DNA from: Myxococcales bacterium
Lineage (GTDB): Bacteria; Myxococcota_A; Polyangia; Polyangiales; Polyangiaceae
Reading direction: 5' to 3'
NCBI GenBank assembly: GCA_013298325.1
Contig: JAAFHJ010000292.1
Location: forward strand, 1-6,475
DNA length: 6,475 bases
This document shows, piece by piece, positions 1 through 5,021 of this stretch; within the stretch, counting starts at the first letter, position 1; each line of letters opens with the position of its first letter. The position numbers and the translations under genes were made by a program. The notes below the pieces were generated by a model. That model searched no databases, was not told where the DNA came from, and saw nothing but the letters and a program-made list of their open reading frames with translations.

Positions 1-1
1 G

Positions 2-1936
2 TTGCTGACCTGCAAGCGCCTCCATGAGGGCGTTCCGACGGTCGGCATTTACGAGCGAATCATTGGGAGCCCTCTCCCCGGTCCGCGCGACGTCAATCGG
101 GCGGTGCCGGCATCCATCGATGCGATCGTTCGTCGCGCGCTTGAGAAGAATCCTGCGAATCGTTTCCCCTCCGCGCGCGAAATGGCGCTCGCCCTCGAGC
201 GGGCGATCGTTCCCGCGCCGGCGTCGGCCGTGGCCGCTTGGGTCGACCGCCTGGTTGGCGAAAAGCTTGCAGCGCGAGCAGCGATGCTGCTCCAAATTGA
301 GCAAGCAATTCTCGATCCTATCGATCCCTTCGAAGGCTCGGCCGCAACCGTTGCAGAGCCGTTTCGAGCATCGATGCACGTTCCGCCGGTGGATACGCTG
401 GTGGCGCCTGGACAACCCTTCGACACCGCAACCCACCCCGAGTTTCAGCCGCCGCCAGCAGCTAGCCCCGCTTTCGCTGCGCAACCTCAACAGCTTACAC
501 CTCCTGCCGTCGCGCCTCCTGCCGTCGTGCCTCCTCCCGCTGCGCCTCCTCCCGCCGATCCCGGGTCGGCACCGGCGCCGCCGCCCGGACTTCTCTCCAT
601 TCCGCTTCCGACCGTCGAAACGGAAGTGCCCGCAGCTTCCCCGTTTGACGAGGTTCGGAGGGCGGCCTTTCAAATCGCCGGCGATCGCCCGCTTCTGAAG
701 AAACTCGCGATCGGGGCGGTCCTGCTTATCGTCGTCCCGACCGCCGCGCGTGCGATATTTCGAGCCCAGGTCGGTGCGGCGATCAATGAAGAATTGACGA
801 ACCGGGGGGTCCTCGTCGAAGGGGACCGACAGATCGAAAGCGACCGTATTGTCTGGAAAAATGCGACAATTCTTGTGCGTGGCGCCGGAAATGCCGGTAC
901 GACCGACCGCTTCTCGCTCAAAGCGGCAACCGTAATTGTTCGCCGTGAAGGGAGGGTCATCACAAGCGTTGCGATCGACGCCCCCGTACTTGAACTTGCG
1001 GGCGACCCCGCCGATCGCGTCGGTCGCCTCGAAAGCTGGCGTACACGATTCGCCGGTGCCTGGCTCGGCGATGATGGGCCCGCCATCGACGTGCGCGTAC
1101 GGAACGGAAAGTTCGACTTCCGCGATCTCTTTGGGCCAGGAAGTGATCTCACAGCGACGTTTGACGGCGCAATCACGGGGCGGAAAATTCTTTTTGACTT
1201 GACCGACATTCGTTTCCACGGCGTCGGTCCGGGCCCTTCCTACGGCCCCCTTCGTGGGACCCTCCACGAGTCAAACGACGGTGCCGCCCTCGACCTCTCG
1301 TTGGTCACTCCGCCAGCGAAGCCGGTCGTCGCGGGGCAGAAGACGCCGCCTCCCCACGTAGTCCTCGCGTTTGCCGCGAAAAAGCCGCCCACACTTGCTC
1401 TCGATTTGCCGCCAACTCCCCGAACAGATTTGGCGGTCCCTCGTGAATTCTTTGGAGGCATTTCGGATTCAGCGACCTTGGGCGGTACCGCCTTCGTGAC
1501 CTTTTTCCCGACGGGGCCGCGCGGCCAGGGGCGCTTTTCTCTGACCGGGGTGCTTCCCACCGATGGGCGCGCCTACAATGGTGCAATTACATTTGGTGTC
1601 GGAAGCAACACCGACACGACCGCCGATGGGGCGCTCAATTTCTCCTTGCCCGTTGCCGACGGGGAGACGGCGATTCCGCTCCGGGGGGCCCTTTCCGGGA
1701 AGAGCGAAAAAACACCCGCACTGACGCTCGCCGGCGAGGCGATCGCCGCTCCACCAACGGTGAATGCCCCCGCGGAAGAGGATCCGAAAGCGGCCCCTCC
1801 CGCCTGCGTCCCTCAAGCGACGATTCACGCGTCCATCTCATTTGCCCCGGCGGACGGTCACCTTCGCTTTACGAGTGGAACCCGCTGCGTCGAGCCGACG
1901 GTGCTTCCGCTGCCCGAAAAAGCTCAAAAAAACTGA
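2..1936 (+). CDS. Membrane-anchored Ser/Thr protein kinase, C-terminal part (5' partial), with beta-rich extracytoplasmic domain
   Basis: The frame is open to the left edge, so this is the 3' part of a longer gene and the TTG at base 2 is not a real start. Residues are numbered from that edge. Residues 1-67 match the end of a bacterial Hanks-type kinase C-lobe: LLTCKRL..EG, PLPGPRDVN, then VPASIDAIVRRALEKNP and NRFPSAREMALALE, where R54 is the conserved subdomain XI arginine. The catalytic HRD and DFG motifs lie outside the window. A segment resembling the WV..LVGEKLAARAAML stretch of myxobacterial kinases follows (about 80-100). Next come a Pro/Ala-rich linker (about 140-200), one transmembrane helix (about 235-252, preceded by KK) and about 390 residues of alternating hydrophobic/polar sequence suggesting beta strands. 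Cysteines 602 and 629 near the end could form a disulfide. Expected topology is cytoplasmic kinase and periplasmic tail. The tail vaguely recalls AsmA/DUF748-like beta-groove proteins, but that is inference. The kinase assignment is firm; the tail's function is unknown. Confidence 0.9.
   Translation: MLTCKRLHEGVPTVGIYERIIGSPLPGPRDVNRAVPASIDAIVRRALEKNPANRFPSAREMALALERAIVPAPASAVAAWVDRLVGEKLAARAAMLLQIEQAILDPIDPFEGSAATVAEPFRASMHVPPVDTLVAPGQPFDTATHPEFQPPPAASPAFAAQPQQLTPPAVAPPAVVPPPAAPPPADPGSAPAPPPGLLSIPLPTVETEVPAASPFDEVRRAAFQIAGDRPLLKKLAIGAVLLIVVPTAARAIFRAQVGAAINEELTNRGVLVEGDRQIESDRIVWKNATILVRGAGNAGTTDRFSLKAATVIVRREGRVITSVAIDAPVLELAGDPADRVGRLESWRTRFAGAWLGDDGPAIDVRVRNGKFDFRDLFGPGSDLTATFDGAITGRKILFDLTDIRFHGVGPGPSYGPLRGTLHESNDGAALDLSLVTPPAKPVVAGQKTPPPHVVLAFAAKKPPTLALDLPPTPRTDLAVPREFFGGISDSATLGGTAFVTFFPTGPRGQGRFSLTGVLPTDGRAYNGAITFGVGSNTDTTADGALNFSLPVADGETAIPLRGALSGKSEKTPALTLAGEAIAAPPTVNAPAEEDPKAAPPACVPQATIHASISFAPADGHLRFTSGTRCVEPTVLPLPEKAQKN
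500..559 (+). repeat. Four tandem 15-bp units encoding a Pro-rich linker
   Basis: Four copies of a 15-base unit start at 500, 515, 530 and 545, each opening with CCTCCT. The first two share CCTCCTGCCGTCG; the last two are CCTCCTCCCG variants. They encode pentapeptides of the form PPAVA, PPAVV, PPPAA and PPPAD in the linker between the kinase domain and the membrane helix. The 15-base period keeps the frame, so copy-number change would alter linker length without frameshift. This is a low-complexity coding repeat, not a mobile element. Confidence 0.8.
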
Positions 1937-1938
1937 GC
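1917..1938 (-). terminator. Possible weak intrinsic terminator for the minus-strand SRPBCC unit
   Basis: Read on the minus strand, GCTCA (1938-1934), a 7-base loop rich in T, and TGAGC (1926-1922) form a 5-bp stem followed directly by five T (1921-1917). It lies 28 bases past the stop of the minus-strand SRPBCC gene and overlaps the last codons and stop of the convergent kinase gene. The stem is short and not very GC-rich, so efficiency would be low. On the plus strand there is no T tract after the stem, so it should not act for the kinase gene. Confidence 0.35.
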
Positions 1939-1949
1939 ATTTGGGGGGG

Positions 1950-1966
1950 AGGCACCTTCGGTGCTT
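1950..1966. terminator. Hairpin between convergent genes
   Basis: GCACC (1952-1956) and GGTGC (1960-1964) flank a TTC loop; an outer A-T pair and a G-T pair extend the stem to 7 bp. It occupies almost the whole 29-base gap between the kinase stop and the SRPBCC stop, right after a run of seven G (1943-1949). Neither strand has a T tract behind it, so it is a terminator-like or 3'-end-protecting hairpin rather than a classical intrinsic terminator. Confidence 0.35.
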
Positions 1967-2493
1967 CAGGAGGCTTCGACGAGTGCCTTCAAGGCGTTGA
2001 GGCCGCGCTGGAAATCGCCAGCAACCAGTTTGTCCATGTCGACAAACAGCCCCATCATCTTGCTGAAGAAGGGGTTCTTCCCGCGCATCGACCACGTCAC
2101 TTTCGTTCCTTCCGGCGTAGGCTCAAACAGGAATTCGGCAACGTTGTTTGCCTTGAAAGGGCGATCGAAGGCGAGCGCAATCTCCACACGGGAAGGAGCT
2201 TCAAGCGTGTTGATCCGCATCGTCCCGGCGCCGACCTTTCCGTTTCCTTCCCACGCGTAACCGGATCCGAGGGCGCCATCCTCCCCCGAGTACGACTTCT
2301 TCATGGCCCGATCGTACTCCTCGTAAGGGGACCAATCGGTCCACGCGCGGAAGTTCGCGACTCGTGAGAAGATTCGCTCTGCCGGGGCAGAAATGACGAC
2401 AGAACGCGAGTAGTGGAAGGCGTCGGGTCGCCGCGATGCAACGGCAACAATGGCGGAAACGGACGCGGCGACGGCGACGAGCGGAAGGAGCAT
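1966..2493 (-). CDS. SRPBCC family (polyketide cyclase/START-like) protein with N-terminal membrane segment
   Basis: 175 residues. Residues 1-20 (MLLPLVAVAASVSAIVAVAS) form one hydrophobic helix, a signal anchor or uncleaved signal. Residues from about 27 to the end have the order typical of SRPBCC (polyketide_cyc2-like) proteins: a first strand YSRSVVISAPAERIFSRVAN, then WTDWSPYEEYD, the YSGEDGALGSGYAWEGNGKVG segment (split here as YSG..GSGYAWEGN..VG), a VTWSMRG strand, and the long C-terminal helix around MDKLVAGDFQRGLNALK. The fold encloses a hydrophobic pocket for a lipid-like or polyketide-like ligand; no substrate can be named. The ATG is well supported because an in-frame TAA lies only four codons upstream. 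Shine-Dalgarno is weak. It starts 46 bases after the anti-sigma-like gene on the same strand, so the two are probably co-transcribed. Proteins of this class are common in myxobacteria as stand-alone genes, so a link to sigma control is not proven. Confidence 0.85.
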   Translation of the reverse strand: MLLPLVAVAASVSAIVAVASRRPDAFHYSRSVVISAPAERIFSRVANFRAWTDWSPYEEYDRAMKKSYSGEDGALGSGYAWEGNGKVGAGTMRINTLEAPSRVEIALAFDRPFKANNVAEFLFEPTPEGTKVTWSMRGKNPFFSKMMGLFVDMDKLVAGDFQRGLNALKALVEAS

Positions 2494-2539
2494 CGCTCGA
2501 GCTTAGCCAGCGGCGGACGCCCGGGGCAAGTTGCTCGAT

Positions 2540-3157
2540 CTACTCGGAAAGCACATCGACGCGCCCATCGCCGACGAGCGAAATCGTCCCGATAACGCGA
2601 CATTTTACCAAGTGAATTCGAGATTTTCCACCGGCTGTCACCGCTGGAAAAATCCCTCGTCCGCGAATCGTTGCCCCTTCCAAGGTAACTTCGCAGGCGT
2701 CATCTCCAGAAACGGCGGGGCTTGTCGGCCCCGCGATGTACGTGCCGCCACGAAGGCGCCCAAGGGGCGTGCGGCATTCCAGCGTCACCGGATCGGATGG
2801 CGCATTGGAGGTCCTCCACGTCGCAACGAACGTTCGCAGTTCGATCCCAACGAATGTGGCTGCGACCGGAACAAGAAGCACAAATGGTAGAGCGACCCAA
2901 CGCGCCGACAAGCCGGAGGTTCTCGGAATTGGATGCGGCGCCGGAACGCGCAAGTCACCCTCCGGCAAGTCTCCGGGGAGTTCGGTGGCGTTGCCGTCGG
3001 GCACGTGCGAGAAGAGCTGAGACTGGCCGAGGAGCGCCGCGAAGAGTTCGCGACAGTCTGCGCACTCATCAAGGTGGGCGGTAAGTTCAGCCCGCTCCGC
3101 GACACTCCCCGCCCCCTCGACGAACGCGAGCGTTCGCGTCTCCGACGGACAATTCAC
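2540..3157 (-). CDS. Zinc-finger anti-sigma-like membrane protein with beta-rich C-terminal domain
   Basis: 205 residues from the GTG at 3157. Residues 1-40 look like a zf-HC2/ZAS domain: Cys3, then H28-x3-C32-x2-C35 in the segment AHLDECADCRELF, the four ligands usual for zinc-binding anti-sigma factors. A Pro-rich linker (about 55-83) leads to one transmembrane helix (about 87-107, WVALPFVLLVPVAATFVGIEL minus one end). The rest (108-205) should be periplasmic. It contains three cysteines (128, 155, 186) and short strands separated by Gly, such as CEVTLEGATIRGRG, HLVKCRVIGTISLVGDGRVDV, suggesting a small parallel beta-helix. The open frame extends to 3247, but that would enter the divergent sigma gene; the GTG lies just before Cys3, has GGGGG (3162-3166) 4 bases upstream, and no other start codon lies between. 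Role by analogy: binds and inhibits a sigma factor at the inner membrane; the adjacent sigma gene is the obvious candidate partner. No catalytic motif is present. Confidence 0.78.
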   Translation of the reverse strand: MNCPSETRTLAFVEGAGSVAERAELTAHLDECADCRELFAALLGQSQLFSHVPDGNATELPGDLPEGDLRVPAPHPIPRTSGLSARWVALPFVLLVPVAATFVGIELRTFVATWRTSNAPSDPVTLECRTPLGRLRGGTYIAGPTSPAVSGDDACEVTLEGATIRGRGIFPAVTAGGKSRIHLVKCRVIGTISLVGDGRVDVLSE

Positions 3158-3228
3158 AGCACCCCCATTAGCGCTGATCGGAGCGCGAGCGATGGGGAAC
3201 CGACCGAAATGAAGTAAGGTCGCAACCG
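3158..3228. promoter_or_regulatory. Divergent intergenic region between anti-sigma-like gene and sigma gene
   Basis: 71 bases separate the two divergent starts, so both promoters must lie here or inside the opposite gene. For the sigma gene, TAAGG (3215-3219) sits 9 bases before the ATG as ribosome site; for the anti-sigma-like gene, GGGGG (3162-3166 read on the minus strand) precedes the GTG. I could not identify a convincing -35/-10 pair of the housekeeping type on either strand. If the sigma factor controls itself, its own target motif would be expected here, but its sequence cannot be named from one copy. Confidence 0.5.
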
Positions 3229-4128
3229 ATGGGCGCAACGACTCCACCGAATTTCGACGCCTCCGCGTTGCTGGCCCCTCTCCTCGCGCCGCTCTGGCCT
3301 GGCGAGCCCCACGAGAGCGTGGTGGCGACGGTCCGCGAAGCGCTCGGAGGGGTGAGTGCGCCGGCCGATCAAGTCGAAGCGTTTGCGCTTCATGTACTTG
3401 GTATTACACATGAACATTCCAGCGACCCTGCTTCTGCAGCGCCGCTCCGCCTTGGAGATCTTTGGCTCGCCTTCCGCGCGGCCCACCGAGACCGCGCGGC
3501 GATGGAGACCCTCGATGCGCAGGTCCTTCGCCCTGCCCTCGCCCACCTCGCCAAGGGGGACGCCGATGCCGAGGACGCGATTCAACGCGTTCGGATGGTG
3601 CTCTTTCTTGGCACAAACGACGCCCCGCCGCGCCTTCTCGCTTATGCGGGGCGCGGCGACCTCCGAAAGTGGGTCCGAGTCGCGGCGACCCGGGCATGGC
3701 TTAACGGGAAGCGGAGCGTCCGCCGAGAAGTCCTCGACGAAGACGAAGCGCTTGGCGAACAAACGACCTTCGATCCGGAAGTGGCCATGCTGAAGAGCGC
3801 CTACCGGGCCGTCTTTCGAGAGGCATTTCGGAGTGCGCTCGGCGAGCTCACGCCTCGACAGCGCACTCTATTTCGCCAGCACTACATCGACGGGATGACG
3901 ATGGAACAAATGGGACTTTTGTACCAGGTGCATCGCCTTACTGTCTTCCGCTGGATCGAAGCTGCGCGTGGGGAAATTTCTGAGGTAACCCGCAGGCTCA
4001 TGGCGGAAAAGCTCACTGCGAAGGACGCTGAAGTGGCCAGCGTACTTCGCATGATTCAGAGCCAGCTCGACTTCAGTTTACGCCTCGAACTCGGGTCAAG
4101 TTCGCCCTCGAATGATGCGCTCAAATGA
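3229..4128 (+). CDS. Sigma-70 family RNA polymerase sigma factor, myxobacterial ECF-like group
   Basis: 299 residues, longer than a typical ECF sigma factor (about 170-200) because of an N-terminal extension (about 1-70) and a C-terminal tail (about 250-299). The sigma-2 region is about 73-160: LRLGDLWLAFRAAH at its start, DAEDAIQRVRMVLFL in the part that corresponds to the core-binding and -10 recognition helices, and YAGRGDLRKWVRVAATRAWLN. Sigma-4 is about 200-250: ALGELTPRQRTLFRQHYIDG (minus its first residue), then the helix-turn-helix MTMEQMGLLYQVHRLTVFRWIEAAR, with HRLTVFRW as recognition helix. The tail VLRMIQSQLDFSL matches what I remember of the Myxococcales family 1 sigma group (TIGR03001). 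The protein directs RNA polymerase to an unknown set of promoters. ATG 3229 has TAAGG 9 bases upstream. It is divergent from the zinc-finger anti-sigma-like gene, and its stop overlaps the converging membrane-protein gene. High confidence for sigma factor; target genes unknown. Confidence 0.93.
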   Translation: MGATTPPNFDASALLAPLLAPLWPGEPHESVVATVREALGGVSAPADQVEAFALHVLGITHEHSSDPASAAPLRLGDLWLAFRAAHRDRAAMETLDAQVLRPALAHLAKGDADAEDAIQRVRMVLFLGTNDAPPRLLAYAGRGDLRKWVRVAATRAWLNGKRSVRREVLDEDEALGEQTTFDPEVAMLKSAYRAVFREAFRSALGELTPRQRTLFRQHYIDGMTMEQMGLLYQVHRLTVFRWIEAARGEISEVTRRLMAEKLTAKDAEVASVLRMIQSQLDFSLRLELGSSSPSNDALK

Positions 4129-4540
4129 CGTGGAAGATGCCGTAGAGGACGGAAACGACGACGGCAAGGCCACCAAGCGGAACTTGGAAAGCAACAAGCT
4201 TTTCACGCAGTTGGTTTCCACGTTCGATGGCGACGGCGTTGCCTCGGAACGCATACGTCGAAATGAGTCCGAAGCCGAGCAGGAGGCCGACGCTGAAGTC
4301 GGCAACGCCGGAGAGAAGGCCAAAGATCCATGCGAGCGGAGCGCTTGAAAGCGAGCCGACCGACAGTACGGAACTGAGAAGCTCCCAGACGCCCCAGCCA
4401 AACATGACAAGGCCGATCCACCCCTGATAGGCGGCGAGCTTCGCCATTTGTTCTTTGGCGTTCGGAGCGCGCTTCGCGATGAGTGAAGACATCGCCAAAA
4501 GTCCGCCCGCGATGCCGATAAGGGTGCTCAAGATCCACAT
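4121..4540 (-). CDS. Small multi-pass inner-membrane protein, function unknown
   Basis: 139 residues with about four hydrophobic segments: 2-21 (MWILSTLIGIAGGLLAMSSL start), 38-60 (WIGLVMFGWGVWELLSSV), 67-98 (a long stretch, APLAWIFGLLSGVADFSVGL onward, possibly one long or two helices) and 117-137 (LGGLAVVVSVLYGIF). Short basic loops lie between, e.g. AKRAPNAKEQ at 22-31 and RGNQLREK at 107-114. I do not recognise a named family. The start is well supported: GGAG (4548-4551) lies 7 bases upstream of the ATG. The gene converges on the sigma gene and the two 3' ends overlap by 8 bases, so the stop codons lie within each other's last codons. No catalytic residue or transporter signature is evident; it could be a stand-alone envelope protein. 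Confidence 0.82.
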   Translation of the reverse strand: MWILSTLIGIAGGLLAMSSLIAKRAPNAKEQMAKLAAYQGWIGLVMFGWGVWELLSSVLSVGSLSSAPLAWIFGLLSGVADFSVGLLLGFGLISTYAFRGNAVAIERGNQLREKLVAFQVPLGGLAVVVSVLYGIFHVI

Positions 4541-4547
4541 ACGAATT

Positions 4548-4551
4548 CTCC
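4548..4551 (-). promoter_or_regulatory. Ribosome binding site of the membrane-protein gene
   Basis: GGAG on the minus strand, 7 bases before the ATG ending at 4540. It is the clearest Shine-Dalgarno in the window and fixes that start. Confidence 0.65.
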
Positions 4552-4569
4552 AAGATTCCGGACCAACGC

Positions 4570-4591
4570 CCCCGCGCGGAACTGCGCGGGG
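4570..4591. terminator. Strong GC hairpin between YciI-like and membrane-protein genes
   Basis: CCCCGCGC (4570-4577) and GCGCGGGG (4584-4591) are perfect inverted repeats around a 6-base loop; G4568 can also pair with C4592 if one C bulges. The hairpin lies in the 123-base gap between the two minus-strand genes, 73 bases after the YciI-like stop and about 30 bases before the next ATG. There is no T tract on either strand after it, so it is either a GC-rich terminator lacking the T run, or an element in the 5' leader of the membrane-protein mRNA. The rest of the 4541-4663 gap shows no recognisable promoter. Confidence 0.45.
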
Positions 4592-4663
4592 CTGCGAGGC
4601 GGTCGGTTCAGTGGAGAGACACAGGCTCCGGCGACGAGTAACACCCCGGCGCGCATTTTCTTT

Positions 4664-4957
4664 TCAGAGGGCGTCGAGCCCCTCTAGGCCGATGGCGGGC
4701 GCCCACGGGAGCAACTCGTATTGAGCCGCCCCTGCCCGGGTGAAGGGATCCTCGTCGCGGACGGCGTCGAGCGTCGCCGCAACCGCCTCATCAGGGACCC
4801 GGAGCAGCAATGCGCCGCCGTTCCGCGGGACGCACGGACCGGAAGCAAGAAGAATTCCGCGCGCTTGCAACTCGCGAAGGTAGGCACGGTGCTCGTCTAC
4901 GAGCGGCAAGATTTCATCGAGGGGCTTCCGGTAGCGGAGGATGGCAATTGCATACAT
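4664..4957 (-). CDS. YciI-like (YCII-related domain) protein
   Basis: 97 residues, the normal size of the YciI-like family, which has a dimeric ferredoxin-like fold. Visible family features are the N-terminal strand MYAIAILRYR, the HRAYLRELQARGILLASGP segment with His23, the strand GGALLLRVPDE, and DEDPFTRAGAAQYELLPW with Asp70. The His and Asp are the conserved pair proposed as active-site residues in this family; the reaction is generally unknown. The start ATG at 4957 has AAGGGG two bases upstream, closer than ideal. It begins 64 bases after the stop of the lipoprotein gene on the same strand and could be co-transcribed with it. No membrane or export signal: cytoplasmic. Confidence 0.88.
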   Translation of the reverse strand: MYAIAILRYRKPLDEILPLVDEHRAYLRELQARGILLASGPCVPRNGGALLLRVPDEAVAATLDAVRDEDPFTRAGAAQYELLPWAPAIGLEGLDAL

Positions 4958-5021
4958 TGCCCCTTGGTTAGCCGAGTTGGATGCGCCGCGAAAGAAAACG
5001 GCGCCCCCGCCCCCCGCGCAT

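Noticed and set aside
670..1209. 179-residue minus-strand open frame inside the kinase gene
   Set aside because: Antisense frame rich in Arg/Ser/Pro/Thr without a motif; the plus-strand kinase frame runs uninterrupted through it.
3171..3186. Inverted repeat GCGCT-6-AGCGC in the divergent intergenic region as an operator
   Set aside because: A 5-bp arm is common by chance in GC-rich DNA and there is no second copy, so an operator cannot be claimed.
3154..3762. 202-residue minus-strand open frame
   Set aside because: Overlaps the well-supported sigma factor gene on the opposite strand; its sequence is Arg-rich and lacks a domain.
3229..4128. Sigma gene read as a LuxR-type or other helix-turn-helix response regulator
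   Set aside because: The HTH is preceded by a sigma-2-like region in the correct order and spacing, and no receiver or ligand domain is present.
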